From Bacteroidales bacterium (GTDB lineage: Bacteria > Bacteroidota > Bacteroidia > Bacteroidales > UBA932), in contig JAEETP010000009.1 of NCBI GenBank assembly GCA_016290415.1, forward strand, positions 1 to 46,012: a stretch of DNA of 46,012 nucleotides, in the 5' to 3' direction. Both the position numbers and the translations under genes were made by a program. The first letter of the stretch is position 1, and every line of letters starts with the position of its first letter. Shown piece by piece: positions 1-9,094 of the stretch. The notes beneath the pieces were generated by a model. That model saw only the letters and a program-made list of their open reading frames with translations. It was not told where the DNA came from and made no database searches.

Positions 1-165
1 GATGGTGTTGCCGGATGCAGTGGCCGTGACGACCGGCTTTTCGAGCGATGTAACTTCCTCAGGCTGAGGCTCGGGGGGTGTGGGTGTCGGTTCGGGTTCG
101 GGCTTGGTGCAGGCGGCCAGGACGGCCAGAATGCACAGTGCGTTCAGGATAAGATGCTTTTTCAT
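1..165 (-). CDS. Lipoprotein, N-terminal fragment (cut by window edge)
   Basis: The reading frame begins at an ATG at 165 and stays open to the window edge, giving 55 residues. It starts with a short Lys-rich head and a hydrophobic stretch ending in a lipobox (LAAC, Cys about residue 19). A Pro/Glu-rich linker follows (KPEPEPTPTPPEPQPEE), a usual spacer between the lipid anchor and the first folded domain of Bacteroidetes surface or periplasmic lipoproteins. After it comes the beginning of what could be an Ig-like or BACON-type strand (EKPVVTATASGNTI), but too little is visible to name a domain. It lies downstream of acpP but is separated from it by a terminator, so it probably has its own promoter. 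Function is unknown. Confidence 0.75.
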   Translation of the reverse strand, partial: MKKHLILNALCILAVLAACTKPEPEPTPTPPEPQPEEVTSLEKPVVTATASGNTI

Positions 166-244
166 ATTTTTATAGAATTGGTTATAGTATGCGGTTAGTC
201 TTATATATAGACCCCGGTTTTTGAAGCTTTCCCTAGTGCCGGGT

Positions 245-280
245 AAAAAAAAGACGCAGCCCAAAGGTTACGTCTTTTTG
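245..280 (-). terminator. Rho-independent terminator of acpP
   Basis: Read on the minus strand, AAAAAGACG and CGTCTTTTT arms enclose a 15-base loop and run into a T tract. It begins about 20 bases after the acpP stop, so acpP is transcribed alone. Confidence 0.75.
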
Positions 281-301
281 AATCTTCATACTAAAGTGCG
301 C

Positions 302-547
302 TTATGCAGCGAGCTTTTCGGCTACCTTGTCGATGGCATCCTTGACTGTGGCGATGGAACTGGTTTCCTCATCGGGAATCTTGATTCCGAACACCCTTTC
401 AAATTCCATAAGGAGCTCGACGGTGTCGAGTGAGTCAGCTCCCAGGTCGTTGGTGAAGTTGGCTGTTTCAGTCACTTCAGAAGGTTCAATGCCAAGTTTG
501 TCAACGATGATGGCCTTTACCTTGCTTACGATTTCTTCGTATTCCAT
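302..547 (-). CDS. acpP: Acyl carrier protein
   Basis: This 81-residue acidic protein is the carrier for growing acyl chains in type II fatty acid synthesis in the cytoplasm. The phosphopantetheine attachment motif is [11 protein letters not shown], with Ser39 as the modified residue. The helical pattern and length match bacterial AcpP. In many Bacteroidetes acpP is followed directly by fabF and rnc. Here it is followed by a terminator and an unrelated lipoprotein gene, so it forms its own unit. It also has its own promoter, lying over the end of uvrC. Identification is secure. A second carrier protein elsewhere in the genome cannot be excluded. Confidence 0.96.
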   Translation of the reverse strand: MEYEEIVSKVKAIIVDKLGIEPSEVTETANFTNDLGADSLDTVELLMEFERVFGIKIPDEETSSIATVKDAIDKVAEKLAA

Positions 548-597
548 AAGTTATAATATTGGTTTATTAATTAGTACTTGTTACGTTTTGCAGGAGG

Positions 598-628
598 CAA
601 AGTTAAATATAATTATTCAGATTTGCAA
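598..628 (-). promoter_or_regulatory. acpP promoter (Bacteroidetes type)
   Basis: The minus strand shows TTG (626-628), 20 bases, then TAACTTTG (598-605). This fits the -33/-7 consensus and predicts a start near 591, about 44 bases upstream of the acpP ATG. The -33 part lies inside the last codons of uvrC. Confidence 0.7.
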
Positions 629-2415
629 CCACTTCCGTTTTCCGATATAGTCTTTGCCAAGGCCGGGCCCACTAGCGAGGAGAGCTCTTCAAACGGCGCT
701 GCCAGCACCCTTGCGAGGGAGCCGAAATGCAGCAGCAGACGCTCTTCGGTACGAGGCCCCACTCCGGGAATATCCCTCAGGGTGCTGTGCAGGGCCGCTT
801 TGCTACGGAGCGAGCGGTGGAAGGTGATACCGAAGCGGTGCGCCTCGTCACGGGCGCGCTGGAGCAGTTTGAGCGCCTGCGAATTGCGGTCCAGGAAGAG
901 GGGATAGGGGTCTCCCACGCGTATAACCTCCTCCAAGCGCTTGGCCAGGCCCACTACCGTCATGCGGTCTTGGATACCCAGCTCGCAGATGGCCTGCCAG
1001 GCAAAGTTGAGCTGCCCGGCGCCGCCGTCGATGACCACCAGCTGCGGAAGGTCGTCCGGCGCTTCTTCCAGCATACGGGAGTATCGCCGGTTTACTATTT
1101 CCTTCATGGAAGCATAGTCGTTGGCGCCGATGACCGTTTTGACCTTGAAACGCCTGTAGTCTTTCTTGCTCGGCTCGCCGTCGCGGAACACTACGCACGA
1201 CGCCACGGGGTTGGTACCCTGCAGGTTAGAGTTGTCGAAGCACTCGATATGGCGGGGGAGTTCTTGCATGCCGAGGGCTTTGCGCAGCTCCTCCATCACC
1301 GCCTGCCTGAATGCGTCGGGGTCGCTGTGCTCGCGCTGCTTGAGGGCGTTGAAACGGAACTCCTTGGCATTCTTTGCGCTCAGTTCCAGCAGCGAGAGCT
1401 TGTCGCCCCGGGCGGGGATGTTGAAATTCACCCCGTCTATGCTCACGTCGGGCCGGAAGGGGACAACCACCTCCCGGGCGAGCTCTCCGAACTTTGCTTC
1501 TATCTCGGCGATGAAGCTGCTCAGCACCGATTCCTGCTCCTCTTCGATCTGCATTTTGAATCCCAGGTTGAGGCTCTGTATGATGGCTCCGCCCCTTACC
1601 CGCAGGAAGTTGCCGAAGGCCTCGGGACCGTCGAATACCAGCGAGAATACATCCAGGTCGCGGTCTTTGTCGGAAGTTATGATAGACTTGGCATAATGCT
1701 GCTGAAGGGCCTCCATGCGTGTCTTGCAGAACTGTGCCGTCTCGAAATCCAATTCTTCCGAGGCCTGCAGCATGGCCGCCTTGTATTTGGCAATGATCTC
1801 GCTCACTCCGCCTTTCAGCAGATGCACGATTTCTTCAATCCAGCTGTCGTATTCTTTTTCCGAAACCTTGCCCACGCAGCACCCCAGGCACCGGCCTATG
1901 TGATAGTCGAGGCAGGGGCGGTATTTGCCGCGCAGAATGGCGTCGGAGTCGATTTTGAGCCGGCAGCTGCGCAGCGGCCAGTTGCGCCCGAAGAATTCGA
2001 GCAGGCTCCTTGCGTGCACTACCGAGCTGTACGGGCCGAAGTAGCGCGAGCCGTTCTTCTCCACCCTGCGGGTGAGGAACACCCGGGGGAAGGGCTCGGC
2101 GGTGACGCATATCCAGGGGTAGGTTTTGCTGTCTTTGAGGAGAATGTTGTAGCGGGGCTTGAACTGCTTGATGAGGTTGTTTTCGAGCAGCAGGGCGTCC
2201 GCCTCGCTGTTGACCACCGAGTATTGAACATCCGCAATCTTGCTTACCAGGATGCGCGTTTTGACGTTGAGCCTCTCGGGGGGTACAAAGTACTGATGTA
2301 CGCGCTTATAGAGATCTTTGGCCTTTCCCACGTAAATAATAGTCCCGGACGAGTCGCTGTAGCGGTACACGCCGGGGCTGTGTGGCAGAAGCTCTATTTT
2401 TTCTTTAACTGTCAA
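613..2415 (-). CDS. uvrC: Excinuclease ABC subunit C
   Basis: UvrC makes the two incisions around a DNA lesion in the UvrABC nucleotide excision repair complex. The 600-residue protein has the full order of domains. An N-terminal GIY-YIG nuclease (GVY at 15-17, YVG at 28-30) cuts on the 3' side. A Cys-rich segment (CLDYHIGRCLGCC) comes next, then a UVR motif for UvrB contact near residues 200-235. The RNase H-like 5' nuclease domain follows (ECFDNSNLQG ... VIDGGAGQL), and a helix-hairpin-helix pair closes the C-terminus (IPGVGPRTEERLLLHFGS). Length and motifs are normal, so the enzyme should be active. A TATATTTG -7 element at 2438-2445 on minus probably drives it, facing the promoter of the plus-strand gene next door. 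Confidence 0.97.
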   Translation of the reverse strand: MTVKEKIELLPHSPGVYRYSDSSGTIIYVGKAKDLYKRVHQYFVPPERLNVKTRILVSKIADVQYSVVNSEADALLLENNLIKQFKPRYNILLKDSKTYPWICVTAEPFPRVFLTRRVEKNGSRYFGPYSSVVHARSLLEFFGRNWPLRSCRLKIDSDAILRGKYRPCLDYHIGRCLGCCVGKVSEKEYDSWIEEIVHLLKGGVSEIIAKYKAAMLQASEELDFETAQFCKTRMEALQQHYAKSIITSDKDRDLDVFSLVFDGPEAFGNFLRVRGGAIIQSLNLGFKMQIEEEQESVLSSFIAEIEAKFGELAREVVVPFRPDVSIDGVNFNIPARGDKLSLLELSAKNAKEFRFNALKQREHSDPDAFRQAVMEELRKALGMQELPRHIECFDNSNLQGTNPVASCVVFRDGEPSKKDYRRFKVKTVIGANDYASMKEIVNRRYSRMLEEAPDDLPQLVVIDGGAGQLNFAWQAICELGIQDRMTVVGLAKRLEEVIRVGDPYPLFLDRNSQALKLLQRARDEAHRFGITFHRSLRSKAALHSTLRDIPGVGPRTEERLLLHFGSLARVLAAPFEELSSLVGPALAKTISENGSGCKSE

Positions 2416-2437
2416 GCCGGGGATTGTTCTATAAATA

Positions 2438-2464
2438 CAAATATATTAAAAATGCGTATCTTTG
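2438..2464. promoter_or_regulatory. Face-to-face -7 elements for uvrC and the EEP lipoprotein gene
   Basis: TATATTTG on minus (2438-2445) suits uvrC, and TATCTTTG on plus (2457-2464) suits the gene at 2484. Both match TAnnTTTG and sit 20-25 bases before their start codons. Clear -33 partners are not visible, so the two promoters are tentative. Confidence 0.5.
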
Positions 2465-2483
2465 GATAAAATTGTTTTAAAAA

Positions 2484-3344
2484 ATGAAGTTGCTCATTAT
2501 CCTTCTGGCCTGTTTGCTGACAAGCACTTGCAATAAGGGCACGGAGTATCATATTCCTCCGCCGGTTGTCTCCGACAAGCCCGGCACACCCGATACTCCG
2601 GTTGTGGAGGAGCCGGATGCAGACGTGTTAAGGCTGGCTACTTACAACGTGGGCGTGTTCAGCAAGAGCGGCACCAACACCACCCTGATGATTGTAGAGA
2701 TGATGAAAGAGCTTGGTGTTTGCGCACTCTCGATGAACGAGCTCGACAGCTGCAATACCCGTCACCAGGTGTTCCAGCTTAAGTCGTTTGCCCGCGAGAT
2801 GGGCTCCTGGGACTATACTTACGCTCCTGCTCTGAATTATAAGGGCGGCTGGTACGGAATAGGCATCGCATCCGACCCCAAGCTAAATATTATCAGACGT
2901 TTCCGCCTTAAGCTGAGCCAGGCCGGAGGCTCCGAAGTCAGGGCCCTGGCGGTGAGCGAATTCCAGGATTTTGTGTTCTGCTCCACTCACCTCGACCATA
3001 AGTCAAAGGATGCCCAGTTGGTTCAGGCAGGAGAGATAACAGCCTGGGTCGAAAAGACTTACGCCAACTCACGCAAGCCTGTTATCCTTTGCGGCGACTT
3101 TAACGCCCTGCCCTCCAGCGGGACTCTTGCCTACATGAGGCAGAACTGGACAATTCTTTCGCCCGACGGCTTTACATATCCGGCCAGCAATCCTTCCAAG
3201 TGCATCGACTATATTATGGTGTACAAGAATGCCGCCGACCGTATAGAGTTGAAGGACGCAAAGATTCCTGTCAAGTTTACCACGGGCGATGTGGCGGTGG
3301 CTTCCGACCATCTGCCCGTATATGTTGATATTGTTATTAAATAA
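2484..3344 (+). CDS. Exported endonuclease/exonuclease/phosphatase-family lipoprotein
   Basis: This 286-residue protein begins with a signal peptide whose Cys lies in a lipobox-like LTSTC, followed by a Pro-rich linker. It should therefore be a periplasmic or surface lipoprotein. The rest is a complete EEP (DNase I-like) fold. LRLATYNVGVF opens it, NELD carries the metal-binding Glu, and STHLDH carries a catalytic His. GDFNALP has the Asp/Asn pair, and SDHLPV supplies the terminal Asp-His. The family hydrolyses phosphodiesters or phosphomonoesters in nucleic acids, lipids or sugar phosphates. Substrate cannot be read from sequence; an exported form in a Bacteroidales species could scavenge phosphate or nucleotides. 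A short gap separates it from the membrane protein gene that follows, so the two may be cotranscribed. Confidence 0.85.
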   Translation: MKLLIILLACLLTSTCNKGTEYHIPPPVVSDKPGTPDTPVVEEPDADVLRLATYNVGVFSKSGTNTTLMIVEMMKELGVCALSMNELDSCNTRHQVFQLKSFAREMGSWDYTYAPALNYKGGWYGIGIASDPKLNIIRRFRLKLSQAGGSEVRALAVSEFQDFVFCSTHLDHKSKDAQLVQAGEITAWVEKTYANSRKPVILCGDFNALPSSGTLAYMRQNWTILSPDGFTYPASNPSKCIDYIMVYKNAADRIELKDAKIPVKFTTGDVAVASDHLPVYVDIVIK

Positions 3345-3351
3345 TACAGTT

Positions 3352-3894
3352 ATGAAAAAACTAGTTTTGTCATTTTTCGCCATTCTAGCGGCGCTGAGTA
3401 TGCAGGCTCAGGAAGAAGATGCTCACGATTTCGAGCTTGGCATTGGTACCGGGTTGAATTTTATAGCCAAGGAAAATATTTCCCGTAACCCCGGAGTGAT
3501 GGTTTACGGAGAGTATCGCTATGGCCTTTCCGATTATTTTGACATCGGCGCCCAGGTCAATTATTCCAACAGCAAAGGTAAATATGATGCCAAAGACGCG
3601 ATATTCAACCAGGTAGAGTTGATGTTGGTCTCCGACTGGAACATTCTCTCTTCCGGTAAATGCCGTCCGTTTATCGGAGTCGGTCTTGGCGGCGCTTACG
3701 GCAAATATGCGGCGAACCAGGTAAAGTACAATTACTTTTTGGGTGTCGTAGATCCGCGTTTGGGTTTACAGTTCGGCAGACATTACAAAGTAGCGTTCGA
3801 CGCCAACCTTGCCTTCGAAAGAGCTTCCCAGAAAGAAATCCGTCTTTGCGCTCCCTTCACCTTCATAGGCTTTAAGATCGGCTATATATTCTGA
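3352..3894 (+). CDS. Small outer-membrane beta-barrel protein
   Basis: The start chosen is the ATG at 3352, because it opens a typical signal peptide (Lys-Lys head, hydrophobic core, cleavage near SMQAQ) and lies 7 bases after the stop of the previous gene. The 180-residue product has alternating hydrophobic strands with Gly and aromatic residues (ELGIGTGLNF, VMVYGEYRYGL, DIGAQVNYS, FIGVGLGGAYG, LGLQFGRHYKVAFDANLAF) and ends in an aromatic residue (GYIF). This is the pattern of an eight-stranded OmpW/OmpX-like or PorT-like barrel. Its function is not known. A GC-rich hairpin lies directly after the stop codon, and the rRNA unit converges on it. Confidence 0.8.
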   Translation: MKKLVLSFFAILAALSMQAQEEDAHDFELGIGTGLNFIAKENISRNPGVMVYGEYRYGLSDYFDIGAQVNYSNSKGKYDAKDAIFNQVELMLVSDWNILSSGKCRPFIGVGLGGAYGKYAANQVKYNYFLGVVDPRLGLQFGRHYKVAFDANLAFERASQKEIRLCAPFTFIGFKIGYIF

Positions 3895-3895
3895 C

Positions 3896-3914
3896 GCGAC
3901 CTGCGGTCGCATTT
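3896..3914 (+). terminator. Probable terminator of the beta-barrel gene
   Basis: GCGACC and GGTCGC arms with a 3-base loop start two bases after the stop codon and lead into ATTTAAT. The T tract is short, so termination may be weak. A second hairpin, GGCCG-GAAA-CGGCC, follows at 3926-3939. Confidence 0.5.
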
Positions 3915-3942
3915 AATAGATGCACGGCCGGAAACGGCCTAT

Positions 3943-3977
3943 AAAAAAGCCGCCGGACAAATGTCCGGCAGCTTTTG
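3943..3977 (-). terminator. Terminator ending the 16S-tRNA-Ile-tRNA-Ala unit
   Basis: On minus, AAAGCTGCCGGAC pairs with GTCCGGCGGCTTT around a small loop and runs into six T. It begins a few bases after the encoded CCA of tRNA-Ala. This is a strong intrinsic terminator placed where a normal rRNA operon would continue into 23S. Confidence 0.85.
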
Positions 3978-3979
3978 TT

Positions 3980-4055
3980 TGGTGGAGATAGTCGGATTCG
4001 AACCGGCGACCCCAACATTGCAAATGTTGTGCTCTACCAGCTGAGCTATATCCCC
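3980..4055 (-). tRNA. tRNA-Ala (TGC)
   Basis: The minus strand folds as a full cloverleaf. The acceptor stem GGGGATA pairs with TATCTCC (one G-T pair), and the D arm is GCTC...GAGC. The anticodon stem CAACA/TGTTG holds loop TTTGCAA, giving anticodon TGC, and the T loop is TTCGAATC. CCA is encoded after discriminator A. It is the second tRNA after 16S, the standard order in rRNA spacers. Confidence 0.96.
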
Positions 4056-4061
4056 GGATAT

Positions 4062-4092
4062 AAAAAAAGCCGGTTATTGCGCCGGCCTTTTC
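4062..4092 (-). terminator. Terminator-like hairpin between tRNA-Ile and tRNA-Ala
   Basis: On minus, AAAGGCCGG pairs with CCGGCTTTT (one G-T pair), loop of 8, followed by a run of T. It has the form of an intrinsic terminator but lies inside the transcribed spacer. It may reduce tRNA-Ala expression, or it may be a processing hairpin kept open by antitermination. Confidence 0.55.
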
Positions 4093-4094
4093 TG

Positions 4095-4168
4095 TAGGCC
4101 CGCGCGGAGTTGAACCGCGGACCTCCACATTATCAGTGTGGCGCTCTAACCAACTGAGCTACGAGCCT
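4095..4168 (-). tRNA. tRNA-Ile (GAT)
   Basis: The minus strand forms a cloverleaf with acceptor AGGCTCG/CGGGCCT and D arm GCTC...GAGC. The anticodon stem CCACA/TGTGG has loop CTGATAA, hence anticodon GAT, and the T arm is CCGCG...CGCGG with TTCAACT. CCA is not encoded; the next bases are CAG. It lies about 80 bases after 16S, as expected in a rRNA spacer. Confidence 0.96.
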
Positions 4169-4247
4169 ATATATAATATAGAAAAAGATAAGTACAAGGC
4201 TACCGTGCCTTGAACACCGCGAGCAATGGTATCAGGTTTCGCTCCAA

Positions 4248-5772
<1,525 letters not shown>

Positions 5773-5836
5773 GTATAAATTTGTTATTTCTCTGGCTTTG
5801 GGATTTCCTCTTAAAAGAATCTTCGCTTGCTCTTTC

Positions 5837-5853
5837 TATTGTATGCTACAATA
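5837..5853 (-). other. Small inverted repeat in the 16S leader
   Basis: TATTGTA and TACAATA arms with a 3-base loop lie in the 5' leader, between the promoter and mature 16S. It could be a leader hairpin involved in processing. The interval 5773-5957 holds no gene, only this leader and the promoter. Confidence 0.4.
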
Positions 5854-5921
5854 TACTTTCTTGCTTGTACTTTTGTCTTCCAATAATTCAATCAACTTGC
5901 CCCCTCTTTCGAAAGGGACTG

Positions 5922-5952
5922 CAAAGATACACATCTTTTCCTTTCCTCCAAA
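5922..5952 (-). promoter_or_regulatory. 16S rRNA promoter
   Basis: On minus, TTTG (5949-5952), exactly 19 bases, and TATCTTTG (5922-5929) match the Bacteroidetes consensus perfectly. Predicted start is near 5915, leaving a leader of about 140 bases. The -33 element begins only five bases after the cysE stop codon. Confidence 0.85.
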
Positions 5953-5957
5953 TCTTT

Positions 5958-6710
5958 TTAAAAATATTTTTTTGGAGACTGCACAACCCGGGCACAAGGG
6001 GCCACATCTTCTGTGATCCAGATGTTACCTCCAATGGTTGCGTCGTGGCCTATGGTCACCCTGCCCAGGATGGTGGCGTTGGAATAGACTATCACATTGT
6101 CTTCCAGGATGGGATGCCTGGCGATGCCCTTCACGGGATTGCCGTCGGCATCCAGCGGAAAGCTTTTGGCGCCCAGCGTCACGCCCTGGTATAGTTTGAC
6201 ATTATTTCCCAAAATCGCAGTGGCGCCAATCACAACGCCGGTGCCGTGGTCAATGGCAAAGGACTCCCCTATCGAGGCTGCGGGATGGATATCGATACCC
6301 GTCTGGCTATGGGCGAATTCTGTGATGATGCGCGGGAGGATCGGCACACCCGCCAGCAGCAGGGCGTGGGCAATCCTATAGCTGGTTATGGCACGGATGC
6401 CGGGATAGCACAAAACCACCTCTGCAATGGATTCGGCGGCCGGGTCGCCGTTGTAGGTGGCCTTTACATCCTTCAGGAGCATCTGCCGCAGCTGCGGCAA
6501 GGCCGATATAAACCCATGGGCAATTGCGGCCGCATCGCCGCACTTCCCGGCCATAGAGAAACTTGTGTCAATGGCATCCTCAAGATCTGCCTGCAACAGC
6601 TGCACATCATTATGCTGCGCGGCGCCGCCGTCTCCCAGATACTCGGGATACAGCAGCGCACGGCATCTTTCTATTATGGACTTGATGTCTATATTCTGAT
6701 AGGAACTCAT
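5958..6710 (-). CDS. cysE: Serine O-acetyltransferase
   Basis: The enzyme transfers acetyl from acetyl-CoA to L-serine, giving O-acetylserine, the substrate of CysK in cysteine synthesis. The 250-residue protein has an all-helical N-terminal half and a C-terminal left-handed beta helix of hexapeptide repeats (residues about 135-235: [46 protein letters not shown]). The active-site His lies in AIDHGTG. Its ATG overlaps the stop of cysK by four bases (ATGA), so the two are translationally coupled. The C-terminus is PKKYF, not the terminal Ile that many CysE proteins use to bind CysK; a stable CysE-CysK complex of the E. coli type is therefore doubtful. That tail is encoded across A- and T-rich runs just before the rRNA promoter. 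Confidence 0.95.
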   Translation of the reverse strand: MSSYQNIDIKSIIERCRALLYPEYLGDGGAAQHNDVQLLQADLEDAIDTSFSMAGKCGDAAAIAHGFISALPQLRQMLLKDVKATYNGDPAAESIAEVVLCYPGIRAITSYRIAHALLLAGVPILPRIITEFAHSQTGIDIHPAASIGESFAIDHGTGVVIGATAILGNNVKLYQGVTLGAKSFPLDADGNPVKGIARHPILEDNVIVYSNATILGRVTIGHDATIGGNIWITEDVAPCARVVQSPKKYF

Positions 6711-7651
6711 TTATTATCAACAGGATTAAATAACTCGGTAGAGAGGTAGCGCTCGCCAGTGTCGGGCAGCAGCGCCACTATGGTCTTGCCGGCAGATGAC
6801 TCGCGCCTGGCCACGGCAATTGCAGCCGCAAGGGCAGCTCCGGAAGAAATACCGACCAGCAAACCCTCGCGGGAAGCCAGCAGGCGGGCAGTTTCAAAGG
6901 CGTCGGCAGCAGAAACGGGAAGAATCTCATCTACCACGCTCCGGTCAAAGTTGGCAGGCACAAAGCCAGCACCTATACCTTGAATCTTATGAGGCCCCGG
7001 GGCATTGCCGCTAAGCACGGCACTGGTATCGGGCTCCACTGCCACTATTTGCACCGAATCCTTGTGTGACTTGAGGGCACGCCCCACTCCAGACACTGTA
7101 CCGCCGGTGCCGGCACCGGCCACAAATATATCCACTGCGCCATAGGTGTCGCGCCAGATTTCTTCTCCGGTATGCAGAAGATGCGCCTCGGGGTTGGCGG
7201 GATTCTCAAACTGCCCCAGGATAATACTGCCCTGGAGCGATGCGTTCAGCTCCTGCGCCTTTGCTATTGCGCCCTTCATTCCCAGGGATCCCGGGGTAAG
7301 CACCAACTCCGCCCCGCGGGCCTTGAGCAGATTGCGCCGCTCAACGCTCATAGTTTCGGGCATAGTCAGTATCAGCCGGTAGCCGCGCACCGCCGCCACA
7401 AGCGCCAGACCCACGCCGGTGTTGCCGCTGGTGGGCTCAATGATGGTGGCGCCGGGGCTCAGGAGGCCCTTCTGCTCGGCGTCCAGCACCATTGACAGGG
7501 CCACGCGGTCCTTGACGCTGCCGGCCGGGTTGAAATATTCCACCTTGGCCAAAAGGTTGGCTTTCAGGCCATAATAGCCTATTATCTTGTTCAGTCTGAC
7601 CAGCGGGGTATTCCCCACCAGTTCCAGAACAGAGTTGTAAACAGCAGCCAT
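6707..7651 (-). CDS. cysK: Cysteine synthase A (O-acetylserine sulfhydrylase)
   Basis: This PLP enzyme makes cysteine from O-acetylserine and sulfide. It has 314 residues, normal for the family. Lys47 in NPAGSVKDR is the expected Schiff-base residue, TSGNTG (74-79) is the substrate-binding loop, and [13 protein letters not shown] is the phosphate-binding loop. The lower part of the active site (GISSGA) is also present. It lies 25 bases after metY and overlaps cysE by four bases, so metY-cysK-cysE reads as one sulfur-assimilation unit. Control is probably exerted at the metY promoter. Confidence 0.96.
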   Translation of the reverse strand: MAAVYNSVLELVGNTPLVRLNKIIGYYGLKANLLAKVEYFNPAGSVKDRVALSMVLDAEQKGLLSPGATIIEPTSGNTGVGLALVAAVRGYRLILTMPETMSVERRNLLKARGAELVLTPGSLGMKGAIAKAQELNASLQGSIILGQFENPANPEAHLLHTGEEIWRDTYGAVDIFVAGAGTGGTVSGVGRALKSHKDSVQIVAVEPDTSAVLSGNAPGPHKIQGIGAGFVPANFDRSVVDEILPVSAADAFETARLLASREGLLVGISSGAALAAAIAVARRESSAGKTIVALLPDTGERYLSTELFNPVDNK

Positions 7652-7676
7652 AGTATCGCAAAAATATCAATTATTA

Positions 7677-8963
7677 TTAAACTTCGTCAAATGCCCGGGA
7701 CAAATCTGCAATCAGATCATCTATATGTTCGGTGCCGATGGACAGGCGGATTGTGCTGCTGGAGATGCCCTGGTCGGCCAGTTCAGCATCGGTGAGCTGG
7801 GAGTGCGTGGTGGTGGCGGGATGTATCACCAGCGACTTGACATCGGCCACATTTGCCAGCAGCGAGAATATCTTCAGGGAGTCTATGAACTTGAAGGCCG
7901 CCTCATGCCCGCCGGCAATCTCAAAGGTGAAGATGGAACCGCCGCCATTGGGGAAGTACCTCTTATAAAGATCGTTATCGGGATGTGATGCCAGCGAAGG
8001 ATGGTTGACCCGCGTCACCTTGGGGTGTTTGGAGAGGAATTCCACCACCTTAAGGGCGTTGTAGACGTGCCGTTCCACGCGCAGCGAGAGGGTTTCCAAA
8101 CCTTGCAGGAAGATGAACGCGCTCACGGGCGACAGTGTGGAGCCGGTGTCGCGAAGCAAGATGGCCCGGGCGCGGATGATATAGGCCAAAGGGCCCACCG
8201 CATCGGCAAAAACTATCCCGTGGTAACTCTCCTCCGGCTGGGTAAACTGCGGAAATTTACCGGATGCCTTCCAGTCAAACTTGCCGGAATCCACAATCAC
8301 GCCGCCGATAGTGGTTCCGTGGCCGCCTATGAACTTGGTGGCGGAGTGCACCACAATGTCGGCGCCGTATTCTATGGGGCGGAGCAGATACGGCGTTGCA
8401 AAAGTGTTGTCCACAATCAGGGGGATGCCGGCAGCGTGGGCAACTTTTGCCACCTTTTCTATATCGGTGATATTGGAATTGGGATTGCCCAGAGTCTCTA
8501 TGAAAATAGCCTTTGTCTCTTTTTTGATGGCCCTGGCAAAGTTTTCAATGTCGCTGCCGTCTACAAATGTCGTGGTGATGCCGTAGGGCACCAGAGTGTG
8601 CTGCAGCAAATCGTAGGTGCCGCCGTAGATGTTTTTGGAAGCGACGATATGGTCTCCCGCGCGCGCGATATTCAATATGGAATAGGTGATGGCGGCGGCG
8701 CCGGAGGCCACGGCAAGGGCACCGACACCGCCTTCAAGTGCGGCGATACGCTGCTCAAAGATATCCTGGGTGGTATTTGTCAGGCGGCTGTAGATATTGC
8801 CGGCGTCGGTAAGGCCAAAGCGGGCGGCGGCGTGCTCGCAATTGTGGAACACATAGGATGCGGTTTGATAAATAGGCACCGCGCGCGCGTCGGATGCGGG
8901 GTCGGCCGTTTCCTGGCCCACGTGAAGCTGAAGGGTTTCAAAGTGAAGTTTGGAAGTGCTCAT
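7677..8963 (-). CDS. metY: O-acetylhomoserine sulfhydrylase-type PLP enzyme
   Basis: This 428-residue protein belongs to the Cys/Met metabolism gamma family. The start used is the ATG at 8963 (MSTSKLHFET); the frame extends further upstream but only through the promoter. Lys210 in VVHSATKFIGGHG is the PLP lysine, and ALAVASGAAAI is the cofactor phosphate region. The length and the block around NPNSNITDIEKVA fit MetY, which makes homocysteine from O-acetylhomoserine and sulfide, better than the shorter MetB/MetC group (about 380-400). Some members also act on O-acetylserine. Followed by cysK and cysE, it forms a cysteine/homocysteine unit. A palindrome inside its promoter and a divergent Lrp-type gene suggest amino-acid-responsive control. 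Confidence 0.93.
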   Translation of the reverse strand: MSTSKLHFETLQLHVGQETADPASDARAVPIYQTASYVFHNCEHAAARFGLTDAGNIYSRLTNTTQDIFEQRIAALEGGVGALAVASGAAAITYSILNIARAGDHIVASKNIYGGTYDLLQHTLVPYGITTTFVDGSDIENFARAIKKETKAIFIETLGNPNSNITDIEKVAKVAHAAGIPLIVDNTFATPYLLRPIEYGADIVVHSATKFIGGHGTTIGGVIVDSGKFDWKASGKFPQFTQPEESYHGIVFADAVGPLAYIIRARAILLRDTGSTLSPVSAFIFLQGLETLSLRVERHVYNALKVVEFLSKHPKVTRVNHPSLASHPDNDLYKRYFPNGGGSIFTFEIAGGHEAAFKFIDSLKIFSLLANVADVKSLVIHPATTTHSQLTDAELADQGISSSTIRLSIGTEHIDDLIADLSRAFDEV

Positions 8964-8989
8964 ATGTTTTTTCGTTTTTGTTTCTGATG

Positions 8990-9020
8990 CAAAGGTCCCC
9001 GTAAAAGGAATATATTCCAA
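8990..9020 (-). promoter_or_regulatory. Probable metY promoter
   Basis: On minus, TTG (9018-9020), 20 bases, and GACCTTTG (8990-8997) form an approximate Bacteroidetes promoter; the first base of the -7 box is off consensus. Predicted start is near 8983, 20 bases from the ATG. The palindrome at 9007-9018 lies between the two boxes. Confidence 0.55.
9007..9018. promoter_or_regulatory. Palindrome in the metY promoter, candidate operator
   Basis: GGAATATATTCC is a perfect 12-base palindrome located between the -33 and -7 boxes of metY. A related palindrome sits 63 bp away by the Lrp-type gene. A-T-rich palindromes of this kind suit a dimeric helix-turn-helix protein. Confidence 0.5.
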
Positions 9021-9058
9021 CAAAAACGAAAAGTTTAGAAAATATCACCAATAAATAC

Positions 9059-9066
9059 TATTTTTG
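9059..9066 (+). promoter_or_regulatory. -7 element of the Lrp/AsnC gene
   Basis: TATTTTTG matches TAnnTTTG and predicts a start near 9073, inside the palindrome at 9071-9080. The best -33 candidate is TTTA at 9034-9037, 21 bases upstream. Confidence 0.6.
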
Positions 9067-9070
9067 CCAA

Positions 9071-9080
9071 AGAATATTCT
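9071..9080. promoter_or_regulatory. Palindrome at the Lrp/AsnC gene start site, candidate operator
   Basis: AGAATATTCT is a perfect 10-base palindrome covering the predicted transcription start of the regulator gene, a good position for autorepression. It shares the core GAATAT/ATATTC with the metY palindrome. Confidence 0.5.
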
Positions 9081-9094
9081 AATAACACACAAAA

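Noticed and set aside
727-2469. 580-residue plus-strand reading frame
   Set aside because: It is the antisense shadow of uvrC, whose motifs are complete on minus. The frame has no recognisable domain.
8964-9094. SAM riboswitch before metY
   Set aside because: The leader from the predicted start is only about 20 bases and lacks the SAM-I or SAM-II core; the region is better explained by promoters and palindromes.
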